Source of the DNA: an uncultured Latescibacterota bacterium
GTDB lineage: Bacteria > Latescibacterota > UBA2968 > UBA8231
DNA: 64,000 nt
Assembly (NCBI GenBank): GCA_951813615.1
Contig: OX638377.1
Location: 3,684,599 to 3,748,598 of the forward strand
Direction of reading: 5' to 3'
Part shown: one piece after another, positions 45,748 through 53,899 of the stretch
Layout: every line of letters starts with the position of its first letter
How positions within the stretch are numbered: the stretch's first letter is position 1
Notes under the pieces: generated by a model
The model's input: the letters and a program-made list of their open reading frames with translations, nothing else
What the model was told of the DNA's origin: nothing
Database searches by the model: none
Position numbers and translations under genes: made by a program

Positions 45748-45800
45748 GATGCCTCCATTACTAAGGCGATCTCACTGCTGCAAAGGCACTCCTCTCCCAA
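45748..45800 (-). repeat. Leader repeat, copy A (upstream of the propeller protein gene)
   Basis: This ~53-base segment is nearly identical to 49718-49771 upstream of porV. The shared core runs from ACTAAGGCGATCTCACTGCT through CAAA, G or A, GCACTCCTCTC. Similarity continues, less perfectly, through the ribosome binding region (GAGTCCT...CAGCT on the plus strand) into the signal-peptide codons. It is followed by a short CAATTC-rich run (45797-45825). Confidence 0.75.
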
Positions 45801-45822
45801 TTCCTAATTCTCAATTCCCAAT

Positions 45823-48609
45823 TCACTGACTCACCGCCATTTTGATCACGGCTTCTCCCCGCCGTCCGTCGTCGCCGTGCGCGATCAAGCGGCATAGATA
45901 CAGGCCGCTATCATAGCCTTTTACCGACCAAGTGATTTCGCGCTCGCCGGCTTCCAAGCCGTCCCTGCGGATCTTGCTAACGCTCCCTCCCAACGGATCG
46001 AACACCTCCAATTCAATGCGCCCAGCCGCGCTCAGCGCAAAGCGCAAATGCGCCTCCTCGCCGGGGCCGACTGGATTGGGGTAGCAATAGACCCGGCCTA
46101 GCAAGGCTGCCTCGGGTCTTACAACGGACCGGCCAGCCGCCAGCGCAGTCCGCGACCCAGCCGCATCAGCCCCCGCCTGCGGCCAATGGGCCGGGCCTCC
46201 GGTGTACTGCGCCGCCACCCGCTGCAGATCCCACGCATACACGGCCTCGCCATCCAAGGCGGCCAACGCCAAGCGGCCATCGCCGTCTAAGTCCACTATC
46301 ACCGGCGACGCCGTCGGGGGAGCAGCCGTCAGCAGGGGAAAGCCCGACAAGAGCCGACCGTCGTCATCCACACCGAAAATTCCGCTGTGACCGGCGACGA
46401 ATATCTCCTGTTTGCCGTCGGAATCCACGTCGCAAAGCACCGGCTCGAAGACGAGATCGCCGACCTCGGCAGAGCGCGGCAGGGCCACGGGAAAGTTGGC
46501 TTGCCGCAATCCGTCGGCTCGCAGGGCGTGTATCGCTCCACCACGCGCAAGCAAAACTACCTCCAACAGGCCATCGCCGTCCAAATCGCCCAGGACCGGC
46601 GGCGCGGCTAGCGACTCGCCCAACTCGACTACATGCGATCTGATCTCGACCTGTCCTCCGGCCGAGGCTACGACTCGCTCGACTTGGCCGTCGCCGTCCA
46701 AATCGCCTACAGCCGAGGGTAACACCGACGGCCTTTGTTCCCTTAATTCACCGCTTATGGCATCTACCACGTAGCTCTGTTCCGCTCCGGCAAGAAGTAA
46801 CTCGGCCTCATCGCCCACACTAAAACGAGCATCCAACGGCACCTCATCCAGCGCGAGCCGCCACAGCGGTTGGTCCGCCCCGACGTCCCACGCGCTGACC
46901 TCTGCGTCGCTCCGCAAAAAAACCACAGGCTGACCATCGCCATCCCCATCACCAGCCGCTAGCAACCGCGCCTCTGGTACTCGCCACGACGCCATGCCAT
47001 CGTCGGTCGCATAGCCGACTCCACCCCCGGCCTCAAAGAGCAACTCTTCTATTCCGTCGCCGTCCAAATCCGCGGCTTGCAGCCGACCGTCGCCCGGTAA
47101 ATCCCGCGGCCAACCCGGCTGAACGCGCCCAAAGCGGATGGCCACTTGCATGGTATCGCCAGGAGCGGAAAGCACTTCAATCTCAATGCCGGTCTCCCAA
47201 TCCCGATTGCTGCGCGAGTCGGGGCGAGTCGCCGGAGCGAACAGCGTTTGTCCGCCGACAAAGAACGGGTCGTCGGGCCACCCTTCATACTGTAACTCCC
47301 ACGACCGGCGTGGATTGCCAATGTCGCGGTACCCATCGGCCTCTTCCAAGGCAATCGCCGGCCAATGGGCCTGATTGTTCGCGGCATTGGGGTTCGCAGC
47401 GCGCGCCATCACACCTTCATCTACGTGCCATATCAACACCCCCGACCCTGGGACAAAGGCGTCGTATTCCTCCATCGCCGTCCACACGCTCTCTTCTATG
47501 GTGACCTGATCGGGATCGATCCACACCTTATTTTCGTCTTCGCCCTCCACAACGCCGCGCTGCCCGCGCTGTTGCCTGTTCTCCAACAAAAAGTATTCGC
47601 GCGCGTCAATGGGGATGCGTACCGCCTTGGGAAGATCACCACTGCGATCGGTCGCCAGCAGCGATAGTACGGTATCGCGCCGCACCACCACCGGCTCGAT
47701 CCACCCAAGCTGCATCTTACTCCAAGCCATGGGATGCGACGGCGCGAAACCTCTCACCCACGCAAGGCTGTCGGCCCGCACATAGCCCAAAGCGTTGGCC
47801 CCTATGTCCATCAAGCTCCAGCTTCCTAGAGCTGGCGAGCCAGCGGCGAAATTGGACAACCCAGGTAGGCCCAACTGGTGGCCAAAGAACTTAGCCAACA
47901 AGCCATTGAGGCCTACCCGACCGTCGAGACTAGGCGACTCGGGCAAAATCCACGCCTGATTGATCTCCACATCGCCCACGGCCAGCGGGCCACCATTAAA
48001 GTCCACAAAATCACTCTCGGCTAGGAACACTGAGCGGATGTCGTTGAGTTCGCCGTTCTCGTAGCCGACCCCGGCGTGAAATACCAAAAAGCTGTTAAAC
48101 TCGTCCAAGCGCGGACCGTCGGGATCGGCCTGCGCGGCATGAAGGGCATCGCGCACCAACTCGATCCACTTATCGCCGATTTCCTCCGTCGTGCGTCCGT
48201 TGCCGTAGTGGAGCATGGATTGGGGAAGCGCGTACGCCTGCCGTGCGGCACGGGGGAACACCTCGGAGGAAATTTCCACCCTCCCCTCGGAAACGACTTC
48301 GTAATAGCGCGCCAGCGCAGTCAAATGTCGCTCGAAATAAGTGCGATCGTGTGGCGGCAGATCGTAGGGACGCGCGTACTTTTCTGCCGCTTCCTCGGCC
48401 GAGCGCAAGTCAAAAGCCCCGATGCCCGTCGTCGTCAACTCATCGGGATTTTCGCGCGGAAAATCCACGCGCAAGGCCAAGATCCGCCACTCGGCGTCGG
48501 CCTCGACAGCCGCTGACAACAGCAGGGCGAAGCAGAAACCTACGAGGAACAAGGGAGCTAAATCGCAACGGCGCGGCGCGGCAACAGAACCAGCGTCCGA
48601 TTGAAACAT
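45823..48609 (-). CDS. M6-like exported protein with degenerate zinc site, FG-GAP-like repeats and C-terminal sorting domain
   Basis: The protein has 928 residues. After a signal peptide (PLFLVGFCFALLLSAAVEADA) comes a domain that follows the M6 (immune inhibitor A-like) pattern (HLTALARYYEVVSEGRVEI, FNSFLVFHAG, WSLMDIGANALG). The position of the HEFGHxLGLPD motif reads KFFGHQLGLPG (240-250), so the first His and the catalytic Glu are gone. Later, several DLDGDG calcium-type FG-GAP/VCBS repeats occur (about 500-780). A YCYPNPVGPGEEAHLRF sorting domain ends the protein. It is likely a non-catalytic surface protein exported through T9SS. It starts 2 bases after the porV stop, so the two are co-transcribed. 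Confidence 0.8.
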   Translation of the reverse strand: MFQSDAGSVAAPRRCDLAPLFLVGFCFALLLSAAVEADAEWRILALRVDFPRENPDELTTTGIGAFDLRSAEEAAEKYARPYDLPPHDRTYFERHLTALARYYEVVSEGRVEISSEVFPRAARQAYALPQSMLHYGNGRTTEEIGDKWIELVRDALHAAQADPDGPRLDEFNSFLVFHAGVGYENGELNDIRSVFLAESDFVDFNGGPLAVGDVEINQAWILPESPSLDGRVGLNGLLAKFFGHQLGLPGLSNFAAGSPALGSWSLMDIGANALGYVRADSLAWVRGFAPSHPMAWSKMQLGWIEPVVVRRDTVLSLLATDRSGDLPKAVRIPIDAREYFLLENRQQRGQRGVVEGEDENKVWIDPDQVTIEESVWTAMEEYDAFVPGSGVLIWHVDEGVMARAANPNAANNQAHWPAIALEEADGYRDIGNPRRSWELQYEGWPDDPFFVGGQTLFAPATRPDSRSNRDWETGIEIEVLSAPGDTMQVAIRFGRVQPGWPRDLPGDGRLQAADLDGDGIEELLFEAGGGVGYATDDGMASWRVPEARLLAAGDGDGDGQPVVFLRSDAEVSAWDVGADQPLWRLALDEVPLDARFSVGDEAELLLAGAEQSYVVDAISGELREQRPSVLPSAVGDLDGDGQVERVVASAGGQVEIRSHVVELGESLAAPPVLGDLDGDGLLEVVLLARGGAIHALRADGLRQANFPVALPRSAEVGDLVFEPVLCDVDSDGKQEIFVAGHSGIFGVDDDGRLLSGFPLLTAAPPTASPVIVDLDGDGRLALAALDGEAVYAWDLQRVAAQYTGGPAHWPQAGADAAGSRTALAAGRSVVRPEAALLGRVYCYPNPVGPGEEAHLRFALSAAGRIELEVFDPLGGSVSKIRRDGLEAGEREITWSVKGYDSGLYLCRLIAHGDDGRRGEAVIKMAVSQ

Positions 48610-48611
48610 CC

Positions 48612-49664
48612 TTAGAAAATGATGTTCAGGGAAATTGGCGTATTGTCTCCCACCACCGTATCCTCGCTGCCAATTATATACGCCACATCAAACTGGAAGC
48701 GATTGTACTTTAGCCCAACGCCAAAGGTCTTGGCATGTACCTCGCCGTCGCTGTCCCGCGAAAGGCCCGCACGCAACGCGATAAACGCCTCGCCTTCGCG
48801 CGCGGAAAGCCCGTATTGGTACTCGCCGCCCACGTGCAGATCCATCTCCTTGAACTCGTTGTTCAAGCCCTCGTCGGTCCATGCCGTGGCCAAGTTGCTG
48901 ATAAAAGACCCATCGGCAATCAGAGGTTTGTACAGATCAAACGAGATCAGCAAGTCGTTGTATTGGGTATCCATCACGTCGTAGGCCACTCCGACGACGA
49001 TGTGCTGGGGCAGCGGATCGGCCTGTTCGGCGTCGATATAGGCGATCTTGGGGCCTAGGTTGCGCAGGGCCGCGCCAAAGCTGAGGCTGGGAGCGGGCTT
49101 CCACAAAAATCCCAAATCCGCGGCAAAGCTGTTACCCACGCCTCGACCCCGCTCAATGCCGGCCCCTGCATCGGCCAAGTTGCTGCGGATGAACTTCAGG
49201 CCGATGCCAGCAGACGTATTGTCGCCAATATGCGCCCCGTAGGCCGCAGACACAGCCACGTCATAGCTGCGGAAAGTGCCTTGTTGGGTGCCGCGCTCGT
49301 CCGTGCGGATCTGCTCGCCCAAGTTTAGCAGCGCGACATTGAAGCCGAAGTTGCCCCAGCCCTCCACGGGTTGGGAATAGGCCAGAAATTCGTAGGACAA
49401 GTCGTCGGCCAGCTTCGGCAGCCACTTGGTGTGCGACAGGTGGAGCTTTTTCTTGCTCTGCCCGACGAGGGCAGCCGGATTGAAGTAGCTCGCCGTGGCG
49501 TCGTCGGCCACGGCCACGTACGAATTACCCATGGCAATGGCGCGGGAACCCGGATCGATCAACAAAAGAAGCGGAGCACTGCGGCTTTCGGGCGTGGCCT
49601 GAACCGCATCGGGCAATGCGCCCGCGCAAAGACCAGCCAGCAGCAGGGTCGTCAGTTTCCTCAT
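48612..49664 (-). CDS. porV: PorV-like outer-membrane protein of the type IX secretion attachment complex
   Basis: The protein has 350 residues. A signal peptide (RKLTTLLLAGLCAGALPDAVQA) is followed by the PorV start LLIDPGSRAIAMGNSYVAVA, DDATASYFNPAALVG and a barrel (HLSHTKWLPKLADDLSYEFL and so on) ending in SLNIIF. PorV brings cargo to the PorU sortase. It lies 109 bases downstream of the PorU-like gene in the same order as porU-porV of Porphyromonas. Assignment as PorV rather than another PorV/PorQ family member rests on this neighbourhood. Confidence 0.85.
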   Translation of the reverse strand: MRKLTTLLLAGLCAGALPDAVQATPESRSAPLLLLIDPGSRAIAMGNSYVAVADDATASYFNPAALVGQSKKKLHLSHTKWLPKLADDLSYEFLAYSQPVEGWGNFGFNVALLNLGEQIRTDERGTQQGTFRSYDVAVSAAYGAHIGDNTSAGIGLKFIRSNLADAGAGIERGRGVGNSFAADLGFLWKPAPSLSFGAALRNLGPKIAYIDAEQADPLPQHIVVGVAYDVMDTQYNDLLISFDLYKPLIADGSFISNLATAWTDEGLNNEFKEMDLHVGGEYQYGLSAREGEAFIALRAGLSRDSDGEVHAKTFGVGLKYNRFQFDVAYIIGSEDTVVGDNTPISLNIIF

Positions 49665-49717
49665 AGCGGAGTCCTCCTCAGCTCGGAATAAAATATTATA
49701 AAAATGATGCTTCCTAG

Positions 49718-49771
49718 ATGCCTCCTGGTACTAAGGCGATCTCACTGCTGCAAAAGCACTCCTCTCGCAAT
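49718..49771 (-). repeat. Leader repeat, copy B (upstream of porV)
   Basis: This is the partner of 45748-45800. It fills about half of the 109-base gap between the PorU-like gene's stop and porV, so it must act as promoter or 5' leader for porV. Differences from copy A are a few substitutions and one small insertion. Confidence 0.75.
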
Positions 49772-49773
49772 GC

Positions 49774-52700
49774 TCACTTGGCGACCTGCAAGACGGCGCG
49801 GCGCGCAACCGCCGCACCACTTTCCCACTCGGCCTCTATCCTATAAATATACGCACCATTGGCCAACTCCGCCGGTGGCGTCCAGGCCACTTGGTTGTAG
49901 CCAGCCAGCGTCTGCCCGTCTAGCCGTTCTATCAGCCGACCGGCCAGCGAAAAGACTTCTATCTGCACAGTGCGCACAGTTTCTTCTAACTCATAGGTGA
50001 AGTAGCCGCCATCGCGCATGGGATTCGGGTAAAATAGAACGTTGGCAAGGCCGGCATCGCCTTCGTCGTCATCCGCGACTTTAACCGTCGTCGTCGTGCG
50101 CGAAGAATTGTTGAAGTTGTCCCAAGCCTTTAGGCGGATTTCGTGTTTGCCGATTTCCAGTTCGGGCAGGGGAAATTCAATGACCCCTTGCCGATAGTCC
50201 CCGCCCTGCACGCTGTAAAGCTCCGTCAGCGTGAAGAGCTCATCGTCGATGGCCAACTCGATTTCGTGTCCGGTCTCTCCAGTGATGTTGATGCCGCTAG
50301 GATCCGCAATCGAGGCCAACAATACCGTCTGCCGTGGAATCGTGTTGCCTTTGGCCCCCTCAAAGTGCAGGGAAATTTCCGGGCCCTCTACGTCTGTTTC
50401 CACGCCTTCGGCCGTACCCGCCAGCACCAGACTGTCCACCGAGCCAAAGGCCGCCGGACTGGCATCGCTCCAAGAGTAGGCGCTGATGCGGCCGTTCTCG
50501 CCGCCGTAAGTAATGTCTTTGGGAACCCGGAACGCAGCGCGGAAGCGTCCCTCGGCCACTGGAAAACGGCCGCGAAAGATCGGCGCACCGGTCTGGACGT
50601 AGGTATAACCCTCTAAGTCGCTCTCTTCACTTGAATCGAAAGCCTGCAACCACACTTGGCCTTCATAGGCAGTAGCTGGTTCGCCGGCCGTGTCGAGGAC
50701 TTGGCCGGCGATGGCCACTTCGCCGAGGGCGCGGAGCGAATCGGCCACCGCGACCTGCACCTGAAAGCGCGGTATGGCCAAGCGCGTCGCCGGGTCGCCA
50801 AAGAGCGAGTAGCGCTGAATGTTGCGAAATTCTTTAGGGGTGCTAGGGTCATACTTCGGCAACAGCAATTGCTTGGCCTCGGTGAGGGCCAGGCCAATCG
50901 GCACGTGCTTCCGTTCGGTGTGGAACATCTGCCAGTAGAACTGATTAGCCAACTGGACATTGGTGTGATGATATCCTATCCGGGTCGCGCAAATCATGCC
51001 GATCACGCCCCCATCTTCCTTCAGTAGGAGTCCCTCGGGTATGGAGAGGCGCACGGGATCGTCGAATACCCCAACTTGACTTGCAGCCGTGAAAAACAAG
51101 GGCAGGCGGCCGCCGTTGTTGAGCTTGTCCAAATCGCGGGAAAGGAAGAACATCCACTCGTGGGACAAGCGGTCGTACGTGCCATGTCCCAAATAGGTCA
51201 AAGTTAACGAGCCCTTGTTGAAGAGTCGGATGAACTCTTCCCGTGCCCGCGGTTTCTCCTGCCCCTCTAGAGGAAATTGTCCAGTATAAAGCTTGATCAA
51301 GTCCAACTCCTTGGGCAGGACGTGCCGAGCCATGTATTCGCTGTCATGGATGAAGTACGATTCGACCTTGTCTGGATGGTCTCGATTTAGCAAATCGTCC
51401 GACACCAGTGCCATTCGGCTCTGCCAAGGCCCTACTTCGGGTGCGCGGTCGTAGTCAATTATTTTGTCGACGACCACATCGGCCTCGGCCGCGGTCTGCA
51501 CCGTCAGCCGGCCAATCGCCATGTCGGGGAACAAATCGCCCCCCACCACGCGCGTGTACCACTCGTCGTACGTGCTGTCGCCGTCTTGGAATGCTGGGAT
51601 CCAATTGCCCTGGCTGATGGACGAATTGTTCTTGTAGTCGTACGAGCCGTCGCCGACCAAGGCCACGAACATCGGCGCGGGATTCCAATGCTCGGCCGCA
51701 TAGGCGAGAAAATTGCGGATCGCCGTCGGGTCCAAGAGCCCGCCGGAAAACTCGTCGTAGATGTCTTGGACGTCGATGGCCGCCGCCCGCATGGGCCGGC
51801 CGAAGCGGGCGTCTGCAGCCCGCCATTGCGCCAAGCGCTCGGCCGCAGCGCGAAAATCGCGGTGGTAAATCGCCACCCAATCGGCCCCCCAAGCCCCGGT
51901 GGTCAAATTGCCGGGCAAGTCGAGTTCGATCCGCACAGGTCGCTTCCAGGTCGCCGGACCGCCAACTGCGTACTGACGCGGCACATCCCCAGGCCGATCC
52001 TGAAAGATTACCGTCCCGTCTTGCGCGTCGTACGCGAAGTCCACGATCTCGGCCAACCCCGCAGAGACCTCGAAGACGCGCGGCTGCTCGTCGGCAAAAC
52101 CAGCGAGGCGGAATTCCGTGGTACCCGTCAGCGGATAGTTGAATAACAGTTCGCCGCGCTCGGCGACAAAGCCTCGGCTGTACTCCACTTCGTACCAGTC
52201 GAGGCGGCACGGATTGCCAGAGTGGAAGATACCCAAGTGATTCAGCCCTTCCTGCGCTCCTAACGCCGCCCACATCGTATCGGATGCAACATACCTCCGG
52301 CTAGGCGGCTGCTCTGGGATTGCAAAAATCGCTGTTCCGATGGTCGCTTCGTTCCAGCGCACCGAAAAACGCGGCTGCGTCTTAGGTATCCCGATAAAGC
52401 CCAAGCGCACGGCCACCGGCTCGGGAGCAGCCTGCCGCACTACCACCGGAAAATTGCGCGCATTGCCGCGAAAATCCTCCCAGTACCAAGTGTAGCCAGA
52501 CTTGATACTAAAAAGCTGAAGGAGAACAAACTGCTCGGCTTCTTCGTGGATCCGCACCCGATAGCTCGTGGGCTGCTGCGGGTCGGACGCAGCCAACGCA
52601 CCGCTCCTTTGCTCGGCCCGCTGCCCCTCGACCCCGCCGCCAAAACCCAACCAGTACGCGTTCTCGTGCGTGTAGAGGTTGTGTCGATATTGATACGAGC

Positions 52701-53496
52701 GGCTATCTGGCGCGTATTCCCAGCGGCTGGCCGACTCGGCCCAAAACAAGACGAAGTCGTCCGCGTCCAAGCGGCCATCGCCCCCGTCTTCTACGACCAA
52801 GCCCACTTCCGGCATGACTTGAGGCGGGTTTATCTCGTGAATGGGCAAGGCTTCGCCGCCGCCGTAATGCAGGCGCAGACTCGCCGGATCGACGTCGCTG
52901 AGCGACACCCCGGCAGCCTCTAAGTCCGCACCCGATATCCGATACATTCCCTCTTCTAAGACGGAGATCCGCAGCCAAGTTCCCTCCTGCAACGCAGCTT
53001 TGCGCGCCGGCCGCTGCTTGAGTGGCAATCGCCAATTCTTGGCCTGCTCGGGATTGATGAGCACCCCTCGGTAGAATTCTTCGCCCCACGGGTCGGCGAC
53101 GCGGGTGCCGTCACCGCCGGTCACGTGCAGGTCAACCACGATGCGATCGTACAGCGTCCGCGTCCCATCTGCTTCGACGTGCGGGGCAAACGCCACTGGA
53201 ACGACGCGCTGGCGCCGCGCAACACCGCTTTCGCCGAGGAAGGCCGGCCCGGGCGTGGGTGCGTCGTCTTCAGCGGCGCGGTCCGTCCGCGCTACGCGAG
53301 CTTCGACCAGTTCCAAGCGAACCTGTCCGTCGCTTGGGACGCCGATCAAAGCACCGAGCCCCTGCTCCAATTCCTGACCGTCGGGGGTCCAAACCAACCG
53401 CAGGCGCTGCGGCGTCTGTTCGCTTACGCGCAATTCCGCCATGGCTGCACTCCCGCAAAAAAGCGCGAGTGCCCAAAGGCCGCATGTGAATCTCAT
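49774..53496 (-). CDS. porU: PorU-like C25 (gingipain-fold) protein with Ser in place of the catalytic Cys
   Basis: The protein has 1240 residues. A short signal peptide (CGLWALALFCGSAAMA) is followed by a long beta-rich N-terminal region, then the C25 caspase-like domain: FVALVGDGSYDYKN, LYTGQFPLEGQEK and LTYLGHGTYDRLSHEW with the dyad His771. The cysteine region reads LFFTAASQVGVFDDPVR, followed by GGVIGMICATRIGYHHTN as in PorU proteins. At the usual Cys position lies Ser806 (codon AGT on the minus strand, 51079-51081). The C-terminus has a sorting-type Ig domain (VLFYPNPMRDGGYFTYEL). PorU cleaves T9SS sorting domains and attaches cargo to lipopolysaccharide. The position next to porV supports the name; the Ser leaves activity open. 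Confidence 0.85.
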   Translation of the reverse strand: MRFTCGLWALALFCGSAAMAELRVSEQTPQRLRLVWTPDGQELEQGLGALIGVPSDGQVRLELVEARVARTDRAAEDDAPTPGPAFLGESGVARRQRVVPVAFAPHVEADGTRTLYDRIVVDLHVTGGDGTRVADPWGEEFYRGVLINPEQAKNWRLPLKQRPARKAALQEGTWLRISVLEEGMYRISGADLEAAGVSLSDVDPASLRLHYGGGEALPIHEINPPQVMPEVGLVVEDGGDGRLDADDFVLFWAESASRWEYAPDSRSYQYRHNLYTHENAYWLGFGGGVEGQRAEQRSGALAASDPQQPTSYRVRIHEEAEQFVLLQLFSIKSGYTWYWEDFRGNARNFPVVVRQAAPEPVAVRLGFIGIPKTQPRFSVRWNEATIGTAIFAIPEQPPSRRYVASDTMWAALGAQEGLNHLGIFHSGNPCRLDWYEVEYSRGFVAERGELLFNYPLTGTTEFRLAGFADEQPRVFEVSAGLAEIVDFAYDAQDGTVIFQDRPGDVPRQYAVGGPATWKRPVRIELDLPGNLTTGAWGADWVAIYHRDFRAAAERLAQWRAADARFGRPMRAAAIDVQDIYDEFSGGLLDPTAIRNFLAYAAEHWNPAPMFVALVGDGSYDYKNNSSISQGNWIPAFQDGDSTYDEWYTRVVGGDLFPDMAIGRLTVQTAAEADVVVDKIIDYDRAPEVGPWQSRMALVSDDLLNRDHPDKVESYFIHDSEYMARHVLPKELDLIKLYTGQFPLEGQEKPRAREEFIRLFNKGSLTLTYLGHGTYDRLSHEWMFFLSRDLDKLNNGGRLPLFFTAASQVGVFDDPVRLSIPEGLLLKEDGGVIGMICATRIGYHHTNVQLANQFYWQMFHTERKHVPIGLALTEAKQLLLPKYDPSTPKEFRNIQRYSLFGDPATRLAIPRFQVQVAVADSLRALGEVAIAGQVLDTAGEPATAYEGQVWLQAFDSSEESDLEGYTYVQTGAPIFRGRFPVAEGRFRAAFRVPKDITYGGENGRISAYSWSDASPAAFGSVDSLVLAGTAEGVETDVEGPEISLHFEGAKGNTIPRQTVLLASIADPSGINITGETGHEIELAIDDELFTLTELYSVQGGDYRQGVIEFPLPELEIGKHEIRLKAWDNFNNSSRTTTTVKVADDDEGDAGLANVLFYPNPMRDGGYFTYELEETVRTVQIEVFSLAGRLIERLDGQTLAGYNQVAWTPPAELANGAYIYRIEAEWESGAAVARRAVLQVAK

Positions 53497-53570
53497 AAAA
53501 TGGTATAGGTGGGATTGATCATTTGGTCGTGGCGATTGGCACTTTTAAGGTCATTCCAAGCCTCTCTTTT

Positions 53571-53616
53571 GTCAAGGGCGTCCCACCTTGACTTATCGGC
53601 TTAGCACCGCTATGTT
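53571..53616 (+). promoter_or_regulatory. Candidate rpmB promoter with an inverted repeat over the -35
   Basis: TTGACT (53588-53593) and TATGTT (53611-53616) are spaced by 17 bases. An inverted repeat GTCAAGG (53571-53577) / CCTTGAC (53586-53592) with an 8-base spacer covers the -35. It could be an operator or an mRNA hairpin on the divergent porU side. GGGAGG precedes the rpmB ATG. Confidence 0.45.
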
Positions 53617-53642
53617 TTATTGTTTCTTACAGGGAGGCACCC

Positions 53643-53870
53643 ATGGCCAGACAATGCAGCCTGACCAACGTTAAGGGCCTAGTTGGCAACAACGTTAGCC
53701 ACTCGCAGCACAAAACCAAGCGCGTCCAACAGCCCAATCTCATCAAAAAGCGTATCTTCATTCCCGAAGAAAATCGCACCGTCACCGTGCGCCTGACCGC
53801 CCGCGCCCTACGCACTTTAAACAAAAAAGGCGTCTATCAGTTCCTGAAAGAAAACGGGATCAAGGTCTAA
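53643..53870 (+). CDS. rpmB: Ribosomal protein bL28
   Basis: The protein has 75 residues, the normal length. It begins MARQCSLTNVKGLVGNNVSH, followed by HKTKRVQQPNLIKKRIFIPE, matching the bL28 N-terminus and the basic rRNA-binding core. The end (TARALRTLNKKGVYQFLKEN) also fits. The CxxC pairs found in zinc-binding L28 forms are absent; a single Cys remains at residue 5. It has its own promoter and a GGGAGG ribosome binding site. rpmG, often next to it, is not here; glcE follows after 29 bases. Confidence 0.93.
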   Translation: MARQCSLTNVKGLVGNNVSHSQHKTKRVQQPNLIKKRIFIPEENRTVTVRLTARALRTLNKKGVYQFLKENGIKV

Positions 53871-53899
53871 CCGGGCAAAAGCCCTCGCCCTCTGAGCAC

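Noticed and set aside
45797..45826. CAATTC-rich run as a CRISPR-like or satellite repeat
   Set aside because: Only about four imperfect 6-8-base units with no spacers; probably slippage in intergenic DNA.
53874..53885. GGGC-AAAA-GCCC after rpmB as a terminator
   Set aside because: Stem of only 4 pairs with no U tract; glcE follows at once.
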